The notes under the pieces were generated by a model. It worked only from the letters and a program-made list of their open reading frames with translations. It was not told where the DNA came from and ran no database searches. This document shows positions 41,953 through 51,958 of a DNA stretch of 64,000 bases, one piece after another; positions within the stretch are counted from its first letter, which is position 1; each line of letters begins with the position of its first letter. Source of the stretch: an uncultured Bacteroidales bacterium (GTDB lineage Bacteria; Bacteroidota; Bacteroidia; Bacteroidales; UBA932); the NCBI GenBank assembly GCA_900545245.1, contig UQYV01000016.1, forward strand, positions 5,578 to 69,577. Reading direction: 5' to 3'. Position numbers and translations under genes: made by a program.

Positions 41953-43641
41953 TCAGTTCCACCCCGGGTTGTTTGGGGCAAGATTCGGATTCAGCTGCAT
42001 TTGTGCGAACGGAATCGGGAACAGATAATTCTTTTCCGGATTAAACTTTCTGCCGGTTTCAAGAAGAAGATACTCTTCGCCGCCAACAGTTTTCCAAGTA
42101 AGGTCGCTGAGTTTGACACTGATTCTGGATTGGTCTATCCAACGTTTGTTTACGCCGAGCAAATCCTGCCCGAAAATTTCTCCCATCTTCCATCTCCTGA
42201 GGTCGAACGGACGCATTCCCTCGAAGAAAAGCTCTATCTTCCTCTCCCTTCTGATTTCGCTGAGCATATCTGAACCTGCCGGAATTGTGGAGAGTGTCAG
42301 ATGAACCATTCCGACGCGGTCGCGGAGCAGGTTGATGCTCTTGTCGAGTTCGTCCTGTGTGATTGCTCCTTTCTTCATAAAAACAGCTTCTGCATAGTTG
42401 AGGAGAACTTCACCGACGCGGAACATTACGATGTCGTTGTCATCGTGCCCGACCCACGGAGTTGTGGAGATTTCAGCGTACTTTCGTGTGTAGTAGCCGG
42501 TATATGTCATACATCCGTCTTTGGAGTTGTCGAATTTCGGATAAGTGAAGATAGTCGGGTCTGTGTTGAGCAAATCTCCGCTTGCGCCGGCTCTCCATTC
42601 GCTTCCCGGTGCCATAATGGACTGAACCATTCGAGGGTCGCGATTCTGGAATATCTCTTCGTATGAATTGCAGGTTTTCGGATCCCAGATTTTACCGTCT
42701 GATGTGAGATAGGACTCAATCATAGTTTTTGTCGGAAGCCATCTTGCATAGTCATTGTCCACCCAGACTTCGCCCGTAAGGTTGTGTGAAGAGAACGCGG
42801 CTTTGCCGAGGTCGTAGTTGAAGACCTGCGCAAGCAGCGTCTCGTGGTTGTCGGCATTTCTTGACGCCCTTCCCGTGTAGTTGAAGAGGTTCAGATAGTC
42901 AACATCCGGTTTGCCGGTGGAATACAGATGGTGATAACTGTCGGACATCACTTTTTCTGATGCCTTTATACATTTGTCCCACATTTCATTGCAGAGATAA
43001 ATGCGGGAGAGCAGTGCCCAAGCTGCCGCTTGTGAAACGTGTCCGAATTCGGCAGATGCAGCCTCAATGTGTTCAGGGAGAGCAGGAAGATGCTCTTCAA
43101 GGTCTTTGGTGATACTTTTGATGATTTCCGCCTTCGGGTCTCTGCTGCGGTAAACGTCGGGAGAATTGATGTTCAGCTCTTCTGTGATGTAAGGGACATC
43201 TCCCCAAAACTCTGTCAGAAGCCAGTAGTTGAATGCACGGTAGAAATAGGCTTCTGCCGCGAATCTCTCCAATATGGCGGGGCTGACGGCGGTAGCGCGT
43301 TTGTAGTTGTTGAGGTAGTAATTTGTTCGGCCTATGCAGTAGTAGGCGTTTCTCCATGCGCTGTTCAGCTGTGAAATGTCGGTTGTCAGATTGCCTCCGC
43401 CTATCGTTCTCCAAGCCGTTGTGACTGCCCATGGCACACAGTCAGCCTGAATCTCGGTTCTGTTCAGCCAGTCCTTTCCCATCATCGAACTTGTGAATGA
43501 ATAGGCTACGCTCCTGACGTGTGTCTCCGTCTGCCAGAAATTGGCGTCCGTGAGCGTGTCCTGTGGCATCCTGTCCAGAAAACTGTCGTTGCAGGATATC
43601 AGTGCGACCAGAGCCGCTATTGTTGCTATATATTTTTTCAT
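41953..43641 (-). CDS. susD: SusD/RagB-family nutrient-binding outer-membrane lipoprotein
   Basis: 562 residues. Lipoprotein signal MKKYIATIAALVALISC. SusD features: FLDRMPQDTLTDANFWQTE (22-40), RTNYYLNNYKRA and FAAEAYFYRAFNYWLLTEFWGDVP (TPR helices), and the C-terminal RRERKIELFFEGMRPFDLRRW, AVFMKKGAITQDELD, YLFPIPFAQMQLNPNLAPNNPGW. It forms the lid of the SusC channel and binds the glycan outside the cell. The stop codon lies 20 bp before the second EEP gene; susC ends 7 bp upstream. Confidence 0.95.
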   Translation of the reverse strand: MKKYIATIAALVALISCNDSFLDRMPQDTLTDANFWQTETHVRSVAYSFTSSMMGKDWLNRTEIQADCVPWAVTTAWRTIGGGNLTTDISQLNSAWRNAYYCIGRTNYYLNNYKRATAVSPAILERFAAEAYFYRAFNYWLLTEFWGDVPYITEELNINSPDVYRSRDPKAEIIKSITKDLEEHLPALPEHIEAASAEFGHVSQAAAWALLSRIYLCNEMWDKCIKASEKVMSDSYHHLYSTGKPDVDYLNLFNYTGRASRNADNHETLLAQVFNYDLGKAAFSSHNLTGEVWVDNDYARWLPTKTMIESYLTSDGKIWDPKTCNSYEEIFQNRDPRMVQSIMAPGSEWRAGASGDLLNTDPTIFTYPKFDNSKDGCMTYTGYYTRKYAEISTTPWVGHDDNDIVMFRVGEVLLNYAEAVFMKKGAITQDELDKSINLLRDRVGMVHLTLSTIPAGSDMLSEIRRERKIELFFEGMRPFDLRRWKMGEIFGQDLLGVNKRWIDQSRISVKLSDLTWKTVGGEEYLLLETGRKFNPEKNYLFPIPFAQMQLNPNLAPNNPGWN

Positions 43642-43647
43642 CGTCTG

Positions 43648-46600
43648 TTACTTGAAATTAATGTCAATACCGAATACTACAGTTTTGATTTGAGGGTAGT
43701 ATCCACCTTTGGAAACCGGTGTCTCCGGGTCGTAAGACTTGAAGAACTTGGTGAATGTCAAAAGGTTGTCAGCAGAAACATATACTCTCAGCTTTTCCAT
43801 TCTCGCCTTTGAGGATATTTTCTTCGGGAGAGTGTATCCCAGCTGGACATTCTTCAGACGCAGATAAGAAGCATCTTCAAGCCAGAATGTCGATAATGCC
43901 TTCTGGTTGAAGTCGGTGCAGTAGGTCAGGCGCGGATACGTCGCGTTAGGATTGGGATTTGTCTCCACATTATATCTGTCCAGATGGACTTTTTGCGGAT
44001 AAGCGGCCATATCCTGCAAAGCGTGGCGTGCTGTTCCCGTAAGGTATCCGTCGCATTTGCCCACTCCCTGGAGCATAAAGCTGAAGTCAATACCTTTCCA
44101 TCCCAATTCTCCGCGGAAACTGTAGGTGTAACGCGGAATGTTGCTTCCGATGACTGTTTTGTCATATTCTGGAGAGATTCTCCCGTCCGGTTCACCATTC
44201 GGGCCACCGAGATCTTTATATTTGATGTCACCTGGCTGGTATTGGTTGCCCAAGACTACAGGAATTTTAGGGATATTGTAGGTGTGAGTCTCCGGGTTGC
44301 TGATTTTGAAGTCTTCCGGAGTCATCAGACCTTCGGCGATGTAGCCGTAGAAAGCGTCAATAGGGTAGCCTACCTGACGGATTTGGTCTCCGCTCAAATC
44401 GGGCTGGTTTCCTCCGAGATCAATGATTTTGTTTCTGACATCCGACAAGTTTGCAGATACGGAGTAGAAGAAGTCGCCAATCTGGTCTTTCCAGTCGATA
44501 TTCATTTCCCAACCGGTGTTGTTGACTTTTCCTGCGTTCTGCTCGGAAGGTTTTGCACCAATCTGTGCAGGGTAGTTGAGCATAAGAAGTATGCCTTCTG
44601 TATTCTTTGTGTACCAGTCGAAAGTGAATCCCAATCTGTTGTTGAACATAAGGAGGTCGAATCCGAGGTCGAGCATCTTGATTGTTTCCCAAGAAAGCTT
44701 AGGGTTGGAAAGGCTGGACTGCACATAAGCGGTAGTCGGATTCTTTCCTATAAGAGAAACGTGGTCGTCGTGGCTCTTCAATGCTTCAAGCACGGAAAGG
44801 TATGGGTAGTTGGATGAACCTACATACTGGTTTCCGAGCATACCCCAGGAAGCTCTGATTTTGAGATTGTCAACATATTTTTTCGCCGCTTCCATCCATT
44901 TTTCTTCTGAAATTCTCCAAGCCCCGGAAACCGATGGGAAAAGACCTCCACGATGGTCTCTGTGGAAACGCGAAGACAGGTCGTAACGCAGATTCACCTC
45001 AAGAAGATAGCGTTCGGCAAAATTATAGGTGAGACGGCCGAATCCCGAACGGATTGCCCAACTTGCAAAATATGCGTTGTTACTCATTGTCGAAGCGTCT
45101 CCCAAGTTGAGGGTCGGATTATATTCTGTGAGCAAGTTGTTTCGGCTTGCTTCGAAACGGTTGAATTCGCTCCATTCCTGTGACATTCCGACAACTCCTC
45201 CGATATTGTGCCTTCCGAAACTGAAATCAAAGTTGCTTTGCAGGATGAGGGATTGCTGAAGGTGGCGGATATCTTTGTTTGTCAGAGAATTAGGACTTTG
45301 TGTGGTGTGGGTTGAACCATCTTCGGGATTTTTGAAAGTTATAGTTTTCTTGAGTATGTCCGCAAAACCATTTCTTGAAGATACATTATATGTGACGGTG
45401 GCATCCCAGCCTTTGAGAATGTCCACCTTGATTGTGTTGTGAAGATTGACAGTCTCGTTTTTCATATTTGAATGTCCGCCGTCGGTGAGAGTCGCAAGCG
45501 GATTGGTGTTTCCTCCGCCATAAGCCCAAGTTCCGTCGGTATAGCGTACCGGGGCGTTCGGAGCGATACGCATTGCAGTATAAATCGCACCGCCACCGCT
45601 GGAAAGCGAATTTATCGGAGCAGTCACCTTGCTGTTGACATAGCTGACGTTAGTGGTGAAATGTACGCGGTCGAGAATGGTGGTGTTGAGTTTTATTCTG
45701 AAATTATGACGGTTTTCTCCTGTGGTGCTGCCGGCCGTGAGTCCCTTCTGGTCGAAGTATCTGTAGGATGCCATATAAGCGAGTTTGCCGGCTCTGCCAT
45801 TGATACCGAGTGTGACGTTGTATTGAGGTGCCGTCTTTTTCATAACCTCGCGAACCCAATTGGTGTTGGCGAAGTAGTTTGGCGATGAGCCGCTTCTTAC
45901 TTTTTCAAAATCTGCTTCAGACCAAATTGGAGGAGTGCCGACATTGACGCGGGACTCGTTGTCGAGGGTCATAAATTCAATGGCATCACACATCTCCGGG
46001 AGCCTTGTAGGCGCCTGTATGCCGTAATATGCCCCGAAGTTGATTGTCGGTTCTGCCGAAAGCTTGGACAGAGATTTGGTCGTGACGAGAAGCACACCGT
46101 TCGCGGCACGTGCTCCGTAGATTGCAGAGGATGCGGCATCTTTGAGAATCGACATTGATTCGATGTCCTCGGGATTGAGGGTGGAAAGGTCGCCTTCCAC
46201 GCCATCGACGAGAATGAGAGGCGCGGCATTACCGATTGTTCCGATACCACGGACGCGAATTGTGGTCATTGATTCTCCCGGCTGTCCGCTCGGACTTACG
46301 ACAGTCACGCCGGGGAGCATTCCCTGAATGCCGGAATTGAGGTTCGAAATAGGTCTTGAAGCCATATCTTCCGAACTTATCATCGCCACAGCGCCGGTAA
46401 GGTTGACTTTCTTCTGCACGCCGTATCCGACAACCACAGTCTCTTCAATCATCTGGCTGTCTTCAATGAGCATGATGTTTTTTGCTGCTGCGGAACCTGC
46501 CGCAACAATTCTTTCTTTGTAGCCGAGGCTGCTGATGTGGAGCTTTGTATCAGCGGAGGGAACGACGAGTTCCCAATGCCCGTCGGCATCTGTAACTGCC

Positions 46601-47001
46601 CCACCCTCAGAGCCTTCGATAAGGATTCCGGCTCCGATGACAGGCTCTCCGGCACTGTCGAGGACTACTCCTGAAACCTTGAGCGGAGAGCTTTTTTCGA
46701 CTTTTTTCTCTTCGCTCAAGATAATTTGGTGACCGTTGATTTCGTAGGAAATCGGGAGTCCTTTGAAAATGTTGTCAAGAATGAATTCAATGCTCTTGTC
46801 TTTTGCTTCGATGCTCACGCGGGCGTCTTTGCCCGGAAGCATATTGCTGTAGAAGAAACTGTACTCGCTTTTGTTCTCCAGTGTTGAAAGGGCTTCCGTG
46901 AGAGGAACGTCCTTGAGGCTGACACTTATCTGGCCATACAGAGGAGCCGCACAAAACAGTGCGCTGAAGAACAGGGTAATGGCTATAAGTCTTGCTTTCA
47001 T
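43648..47001 (-). CDS. susC: SusC/RagA-family TonB-dependent outer-membrane transporter
   Basis: 1117 residues. Signal peptide (1-23, LYGQ), a secretin/TonB N-terminal (STN) domain (~24-95), a carboxypeptidase-D-like beta-sandwich (108-180, VSGVVLDSAGEPVIGAGILI), a TonB-box-like stretch EETVVVGYGVQKK (186-198), plug (~200-320) and beta-barrel. The STN domain is the signature of transporters that signal to a FecR-type anti-sigma factor; the FecR and sigma genes lie immediately upstream. Imports an oligosaccharide with the SusD partner. Intact. Confidence 0.96.
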   Translation of the reverse strand: MKARLIAITLFFSALFCAAPLYGQISVSLKDVPLTEALSTLENKSEYSFFYSNMLPGKDARVSIEAKDKSIEFILDNIFKGLPISYEINGHQIILSEEKKVEKSSPLKVSGVVLDSAGEPVIGAGILIEGSEGGAVTDADGHWELVVPSADTKLHISSLGYKERIVAAGSAAAKNIMLIEDSQMIEETVVVGYGVQKKVNLTGAVAMISSEDMASRPISNLNSGIQGMLPGVTVVSPSGQPGESMTTIRVRGIGTIGNAAPLILVDGVEGDLSTLNPEDIESMSILKDAASSAIYGARAANGVLLVTTKSLSKLSAEPTINFGAYYGIQAPTRLPEMCDAIEFMTLDNESRVNVGTPPIWSEADFEKVRSGSSPNYFANTNWVREVMKKTAPQYNVTLGINGRAGKLAYMASYRYFDQKGLTAGSTTGENRHNFRIKLNTTILDRVHFTTNVSYVNSKVTAPINSLSSGGGAIYTAMRIAPNAPVRYTDGTWAYGGGNTNPLATLTDGGHSNMKNETVNLHNTIKVDILKGWDATVTYNVSSRNGFADILKKTITFKNPEDGSTHTTQSPNSLTNKDIRHLQQSLILQSNFDFSFGRHNIGGVVGMSQEWSEFNRFEASRNNLLTEYNPTLNLGDASTMSNNAYFASWAIRSGFGRLTYNFAERYLLEVNLRYDLSSRFHRDHRGGLFPSVSGAWRISEEKWMEAAKKYVDNLKIRASWGMLGNQYVGSSNYPYLSVLEALKSHDDHVSLIGKNPTTAYVQSSLSNPKLSWETIKMLDLGFDLLMFNNRLGFTFDWYTKNTEGILLMLNYPAQIGAKPSEQNAGKVNNTGWEMNIDWKDQIGDFFYSVSANLSDVRNKIIDLGGNQPDLSGDQIRQVGYPIDAFYGYIAEGLMTPEDFKISNPETHTYNIPKIPVVLGNQYQPGDIKYKDLGGPNGEPDGRISPEYDKTVIGSNIPRYTYSFRGELGWKGIDFSFMLQGVGKCDGYLTGTARHALQDMAAYPQKVHLDRYNVETNPNPNATYPRLTYCTDFNQKALSTFWLEDASYLRLKNVQLGYTLPKKISSKARMEKLRVYVSADNLLTFTKFFKSYDPETPVSKGGYYPQIKTVVFGIDINFK

Positions 47002-47094
47002 TATAGTGTTATTGTTTGTTGTCTGTGGTCAATTTCCCGTTCTTGTCCGGGGACGGGTTTGTGTGCGGGCTTTTGTTCCCGCAATTTCAATCTG

Positions 47095-48072
47095 TCACTT
47101 TCCCCGCCGTTTGCTGAATTTCAAGTTGTTGGAGTACATCTGGACCTCCACCGGAGAGGTAGCTGTGATGAGGTCGAGAACATTGTTGAGTGAGCTGTTC
47201 CTCACCAGACCCGTGTAGGAATACTCCATTATGCTGTCATCTTCGAAACAAACGTTCACATTGTACATTCTTTCGAGTATGACTCCTATTTCCCGGAGAG
47301 TCTTTTCGTTGAAATACAACTCATTGTCGCGCCAAGGAATGAGATGGCCTTTGTTAGGGGCGGCATATTTTTTCATTTCGCCGCTTTTCTTGTCGAAACT
47401 GATTTCTTCGGCAGGATGCATAATCATTTCCTTTCCGCCGGCACTTGCTCTGACGCATCCTTCGACCAGGGTTGCTACAATTTCGGGTTCGGAATTATAT
47501 GCCCTGACATTGAATTTTGTCCCCAGGGCTTCGACCGTCATCTGTTTTGCAGAAACGATAAAAGGTATGTTTTCGTTGCGTGCCACTTCGAAATAGGCCT
47601 CGCCGTTGAGCTCGATGTCGCGGTTGTGGAGATTGTAAGATGATGAATATCTGAGTGAACTGCCCGAATTGAGCATAACTTTCGTTCCGTCCGGAAGTGC
47701 CACTGTGCTCTTCTGTCCATTGGCTGCGATACATTCGAAAACGCTCTCTTCAACCCTTACTCCCTTTCCTGCAAGGAACCCGGCCACCAGAGCGATGGCA
47801 ATGCAGGCAGCCCCGGCCATATATTTAAGGAATCTGAGCCGGTGCACTCTCTTTGGGGATTTGATTTCGGTAAGGAGTTTTCTGCGTATTTCGTCTTTAA
47901 CTCCTTTCGGCATTTCAGAGCCGGCGTTCTGCCATTTCTCAAAGGCATATTCGTCGAATGCACGAGAGACGTCCTCACTTTCCAGGCAGGAACGGAGGAC
48001 GGCATCTTCTTCGGCTGTGGTATGGCCTGAAAGGTATTTGTCAACAAGAGACTGGAATTTTTCGATTTCCAT
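47095..48072 (-). CDS. FecR-family anti-sigma factor
   Basis: 325 residues. An N-terminal cytoplasmic part, one transmembrane helix (YMAGAACIAIALVAGFLAG, ~85-104), a FecR domain (VPRNENIPFIVSAKQMTVEALGTKFNVRAYNSE near 160-200) and a C-terminal domain (LREIGVILERMYNVNVCFEDDSIMEYSYTGLVRN) that contacts the SusC STN domain. It holds the ECF sigma factor inactive until SusC binds substrate. Located 88 bp after the sigma gene. Confidence 0.93.
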   Translation of the reverse strand: MEIEKFQSLVDKYLSGHTTAEEDAVLRSCLESEDVSRAFDEYAFEKWQNAGSEMPKGVKDEIRRKLLTEIKSPKRVHRLRFLKYMAGAACIAIALVAGFLAGKGVRVEESVFECIAANGQKSTVALPDGTKVMLNSGSSLRYSSSYNLHNRDIELNGEAYFEVARNENIPFIVSAKQMTVEALGTKFNVRAYNSEPEIVATLVEGCVRASAGGKEMIMHPAEEISFDKKSGEMKKYAAPNKGHLIPWRDNELYFNEKTLREIGVILERMYNVNVCFEDDSIMEYSYTGLVRNSSLNNVLDLITATSPVEVQMYSNNLKFSKRRGK

Positions 48073-48160
48073 TTTTCCGCGGTTTTACATAATGTATCCA
48101 CAGAATCAGAAAAACCTTACAAGAAAAATGAAAATTTTTGAAAATCAGGCAAAGCCGACC

Positions 48161-48724
48161 TTAACCGAGTATCACCGCGAGCGTCAAAAGTTCGGAAATC
48201 CTCTGCCTTATGCTGCTTTTTGCCCTTGCTATCTGGGTTTCGACTGTCTTTGGGGAGATGTCAAGCCGCTCGCTGATTTCCGCCACAGAAAGCCCTTCGA
48301 TGAAACGCATCTTGTAGATTTTGCGTCTTGACTCGGGCAGGGCGGCGATTGCCCCTTCGGCCTCGGCGAGAATGATTCCGGTGTCGGTGGAGTTCCACAT
48401 TGCCTGCTGAGGCTCACTTCCGTTGTGGCTGGTAACATATTCAATGTATTTCGAGGCTGTCACCTGTCTGCGCACTTCTTTGAAAACCGCATTGCGTGCC
48501 ACCACATAGAGCCAGGCAGGAAGATTCCCACAAGGGTCGAATTCGGCCCTGCGGCTCCACATCAGGGCAAAGCACGACTGGGTGATGTCTTCGCAGACGC
48601 AGCTGTCCTTGAGAATGGAGAGCGTGAAGTTATAGACCATTCCGGCGTATTTGTCATACAACGAGGAGAACGCCTCCACCGAAGAGGCATTCAACTGCTC
48701 TATGAGAATCTTGTCTTCTTTCAT
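48161..48724 (-). CDS. ECF-type RNA polymerase sigma factor
   Basis: 187 residues. Region 2 (YNFTLSILKDSCVCEDITQSCFALMWSRRAEF) and region 4 (LPESRRKIYKMRFIEGLSVAEISERLDISPKTVETQIARAKSSIRQRI) are standard for Bacteroidota PUL ECF sigma factors. With the FecR gene it forms a transmembrane switch that turns on this PUL. In B. thetaiotaomicron PULs controlled this way are mostly for host O-glycans, which favours mucin or a related glycan. 48 bp after the frameshifted peptidase gene. Confidence 0.93.
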   Translation of the reverse strand: MKEDKILIEQLNASSVEAFSSLYDKYAGMVYNFTLSILKDSCVCEDITQSCFALMWSRRAEFDPCGNLPAWLYVVARNAVFKEVRRQVTASKYIEYVTSHNGSEPQQAMWNSTDTGIILAEAEGAIAALPESRRKIYKMRFIEGLSVAEISERLDISPKTVETQIARAKSSIRQRISELLTLAVILG

Positions 48725-48772
48725 ACGCCGGACATTTCGTGTTTCGGGGCTCTTTTCCCGTCGGGTAAGTCT

Positions 48773-49753
48773 CTATTTCAGCCACCTGTCAAGCCATCCG
48801 AAATAGCTCCTGTGCCAGAAAAGAGCGTTTTGAGGCTTGAGAATCCAGTGGTTCTCGTTCGGGAACACAATCAGTTCCGATGGCACGCCCATCATCTGAG
48901 CGCAGTTGTAAGCAGCCATTCCCTGGTCATACGGGACGCGGAAATCGCTGCCGCCGTGGATGACCAGAAGGGGAGTGTGCCAGTTCCCGATGAGCTTGTG
49001 AGGCGAGTTCGCGTAGTGGCGCAGTGCGGTCGGGTTGCTGTCCCAAGGTGCTCCACCGTTGTCCCATGTCGGGAACCACATCTCCTCGGTGGTCATATAC
49101 ATATGTTCCTGGTTGAAGATTCCGGCATGGGCGATGAAAGCGTCATAGACATTGCCGTGCACTCCGCAGAGGTAGTAGACCGAGTAGCCGCCGTAACTTG
49201 CGCCGCAGGCTGCCATTTTCCCCACATAAGGCTCGTTCTTAAGGGCTTTTGCCGCACAGAGATAATCTTGTATGTTAAGTCCGCAATAATCTCCGGAAAT
49301 CTGTTCGCACCATTCCTGTCCGAAGGCTGTGGTCCCGCGACGGTTAGGCAGTACGACGACATATCCCTGTGAACACATAAGCCTATAGTTCCATCTGTAG
49401 GACCATCCCTGACTCAGCGTACCCTGAGGCCCTCCGAGGCAGATTTCTATCGCCGGCCATTTCTTTGATTGGTCAAACTCCGGCGGATAAAGCACCCATG
49501 TCAGCATGTCCTTGCCGTCCACGGTCTTCACCATCCGCGCCTCGGTCCTATGTTCCCGGAGTTGGGAGAGAATATGGCCGTTCTCGTCGGTAACTCTCTC
49601 GATTGTCTGTGTTTTCGTGTCGAACTTCGCCAGCTCGGTCGGAAAATCCATACTTTGCAGGCTCGTGTAGAGAATTTCCCTCCCCTCGCTCTTGTCGATG
49701 AAGAACGGAGTAGTGAAGTCGTACCAAAGCTTTTCGTCCGTTTTGCGGGTCAC
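48773..49753 (-). pseudogene. S9 (prolyl oligopeptidase/DPP-type) peptidase, C-terminal part of a frameshifted gene
   Basis: Catalytic alpha/beta-hydrolase domain with the nucleophile motif GASYGGYS, Asp in VIHGGSDFRVPYDQG and His in NENHWIL, so the triad is present. The frame is open upstream past 49753 to about 49870 (continuing TGFKYNVASPSWDEDSQHI), where it would join the N-terminal fragment if one base were restored. The full product would be about 710 residues, the usual size. Expression of this half alone from an internal ATG at 49753 is possible, but the whole protein is probably not made unless the frame is corrected. Confidence 0.75.
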
Positions 49754-50925
49754 ATTTCCTTCAAGGTCAGTGAGATAGATTGCCTGAAGCCCTTCCGTGA
49801 GGGCGTTGAACCAGATGTGCTGCGAGTCCTCGTCCCAAGATGGGGAAGCGACATTGTATTTGAATCCAGTGCTAGTTCGCGGATATTCCCCACTTTCATT
49901 CCGTCCACATCTGCAAGCATAAGCCTTTGTTTGTCAGCCTCATACCCATTGCGTTCCATCGAAATCCAGCAAATCTTGCTACCGTCGGGGCTCCACACAG
50001 GAGCGGTGTCATATCCTCCTCCCATAGGAACATGAACGCATTCACCGCTCTGTATATTATATAGGTATATTTCCGTGTCCGTCGAGAATGCGTAGTCTTT
50101 TCCGTCTTTCTTCCTGCATGAGTAGGCGATGCGTGTCCCGTCAGGACTCCAGCAAAGCTCTTCAAGCCCACCGAACGGTTCTGTGGGGAGTTCGTATGGG
50201 GAGACGCCGCCGTCTTGCGAGCCTTCACTTCCGAGTATGTCAAAGAAGTTTCCGAGTCCCTTGTCCCAGTCGAAAGTACCGACAAAACTGTGAGGGATTT
50301 CTTCAACCCAATGATCCCAATGGCGGTACATCATCGTCTCCGTTTCGTATGCCTCGGCTTTCGGAAGATCCGGATAAATCTGCCCCGGAGTCTTTACTCG
50401 CCCCGCCACTGTGGAGAGGAATATCACTTGAGACTGGTCCGGCGAGAGCTTGAACTCACCGATGCCTGCGGCTATGTCGCTGACTTTCTTGCCCTTTCCG
50501 AGCGTCCCGTCCTTTCTGAGCTTAGCAATGTAAATTTGCCCGCCCATAAGGTAGACGACCTTCTTCCCATCCGCGCTCCAGCGTGCGTTGCTGATGCTTT
50601 TCCCGGAGCGGGTGGCAAGATGCGCGTCGCTTCCGTCAAGATTGCTGATATACAGATTTCTGCAAGAACGGTTTTCCTCAATTGAATTGTATGATACCCC
50701 GTAGAGCAATTTCTTCCCGTCCGGCGACACCTGCGGATCCGAAAGCCTTCCGAACGCAAGAAGCACTTCAGGAGTCATTTTCCCGTCCTCTACTCTGATT
50801 TCCGATTTCCCGATGAATCCCTTTTCTTCGGATTCCTTTCCTTTTGCAAACTTTCCCATAATGATGCCGGCCACGGCTGCAACCGCTACGAGCCCCGATG
50901 CCAAAATGATTGTTCTTTTTCCCAT
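49750..50925 (-). pseudogene. S9 peptidase, N-terminal part of a frameshifted gene
   Basis: Begins with an N-terminal membrane anchor or signal (IILASGLVAVAAVAGIIMG) and continues as a seven-bladed propeller with repeated SPDGKKLLYG, SADGKKVVYLMGG, SPDGTRIAYSC, SPDGSKICW blades. The last ~45 residues (LALDSNTMSLPHLGTRTRS...) are out of frame: near 49871-49873 the coding continues in the next frame, where the expected propeller sequence resumes. Overlaps the C-terminal fragment by 4 bp. A sequencing or assembly error is as likely as a real mutation. Confidence 0.75.
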
Positions 50926-51020
50926 TTATATGTCAATATATCAATTATATATAGTCTTAAATTCCACGCACTTCTTTCTATCCACGTTTATATACCAAAT
51001 CCTCCTGTTCGAAGCGGCGT

Positions 51021-51953
51021 TTATGTCGTCGAGTCCGGATTCTCTGTCTCTCCATAAATGCTTATGACGGCAAGAGCCTCATCGCGTAGCCTTCTCCTGA
51101 CTTTTCCCGGGCTCATGACCTCGATAGCCGCTCCATATTTGCGGAGTTCAAAATAGAGGTCATTGCTGTCGGGAGACACAAAAATAGAAAAATATGTCCA
51201 TTCTCCCTCAGTTTTCAGCAACTTTTGGCTGTGGTGGATGGGGAGGTCGGAGATATATTTGGCCTGTACCCCACGTGCCCTGAACTCGACGGTGCAACCT
51301 TTTTCCCCTTCTTGCGGAATGTATGTTCCGAACGATGTCGCGAGAACTTCGCCGAGACAGAAACTCTCCGGATATATGAACCTGTCGGAAAGAACTTCCA
51401 TTGAGACGAGCCTGTCGAGGGCGTAGCATCTCAGTGCTCCGCGTTCGATGCAGTGCCCGTAGAGATACCAGCGGCGCTTGTCCTCCTTGAGCGCGTAGGG
51501 GAGCACAGTGAGCCGTTCCGGAGCCGCGCTGCTGTATTTGCAGTATTCTATCTCAATTCGACGGCTATCGAGCATAGCCTCCATGATGCGCGTGAGAAAG
51601 CGGTGTCCGGAAGGGACGCTTTCAATCTCAATGCGGCCGCTGAGGGACTCCTTGCCCTTCTCGAGCAGGGAATTGACAGTGAAACTGTCTATCAGCCATT
51701 CCATGGCGCCGCCGTCGCTCATTCGGTTGTCGCGGTCTATGCAGTAGCGGTTGCTGCTGCGGTCGCAGGTGATTCCAATGCCGAAGACCTCTTCAACAGC
51801 ATTCTTGTAGTTGACAAAGGTTCTCCGCGTCAGCACCTCCCCGAAACGCCTTTCGTAGCGTTCTGTTATATCGCCAAGCGTTAGCCCCGCGTCTCCGGCG
51901 TCCATGACCGTTTGCAGCAGCCAGATGTATTTTGCAATCAGTTCCGTGACCAT
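51021..51953 (-). CDS. WYL-domain transcriptional regulator
   Basis: 310 residues. N-terminal winged HTH (YIWLLQTVMDAGDAGLTLGDITERYERRFGEVLTRRTFVNY, ~8-50), then a WYL domain (RRIEIEYCKYSSAAPERLTVLPYALKEDKRRWYLYGHC, ~128-168, and a terminal WCX region). WYL proteins bind ligands, often nucleotides or nucleic acid, and regulate metabolism, DNA repair and defence genes. It lies 5 bp after recG, likely in one transcript, and the S9 peptidase gene follows after 95 bp. Ligand unknown. Confidence 0.85.
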   Translation of the reverse strand: MVTELIAKYIWLLQTVMDAGDAGLTLGDITERYERRFGEVLTRRTFVNYKNAVEEVFGIGITCDRSSNRYCIDRDNRMSDGGAMEWLIDSFTVNSLLEKGKESLSGRIEIESVPSGHRFLTRIMEAMLDSRRIEIEYCKYSSAAPERLTVLPYALKEDKRRWYLYGHCIERGALRCYALDRLVSMEVLSDRFIYPESFCLGEVLATSFGTYIPQEGEKGCTVEFRARGVQAKYISDLPIHHSQKLLKTEGEWTYFSIFVSPDSNDLYFELRKYGAAIEVMSPGKVRRRLRDEALAVISIYGETENPDSTT

Positions 51954-51958
51954 TATTC

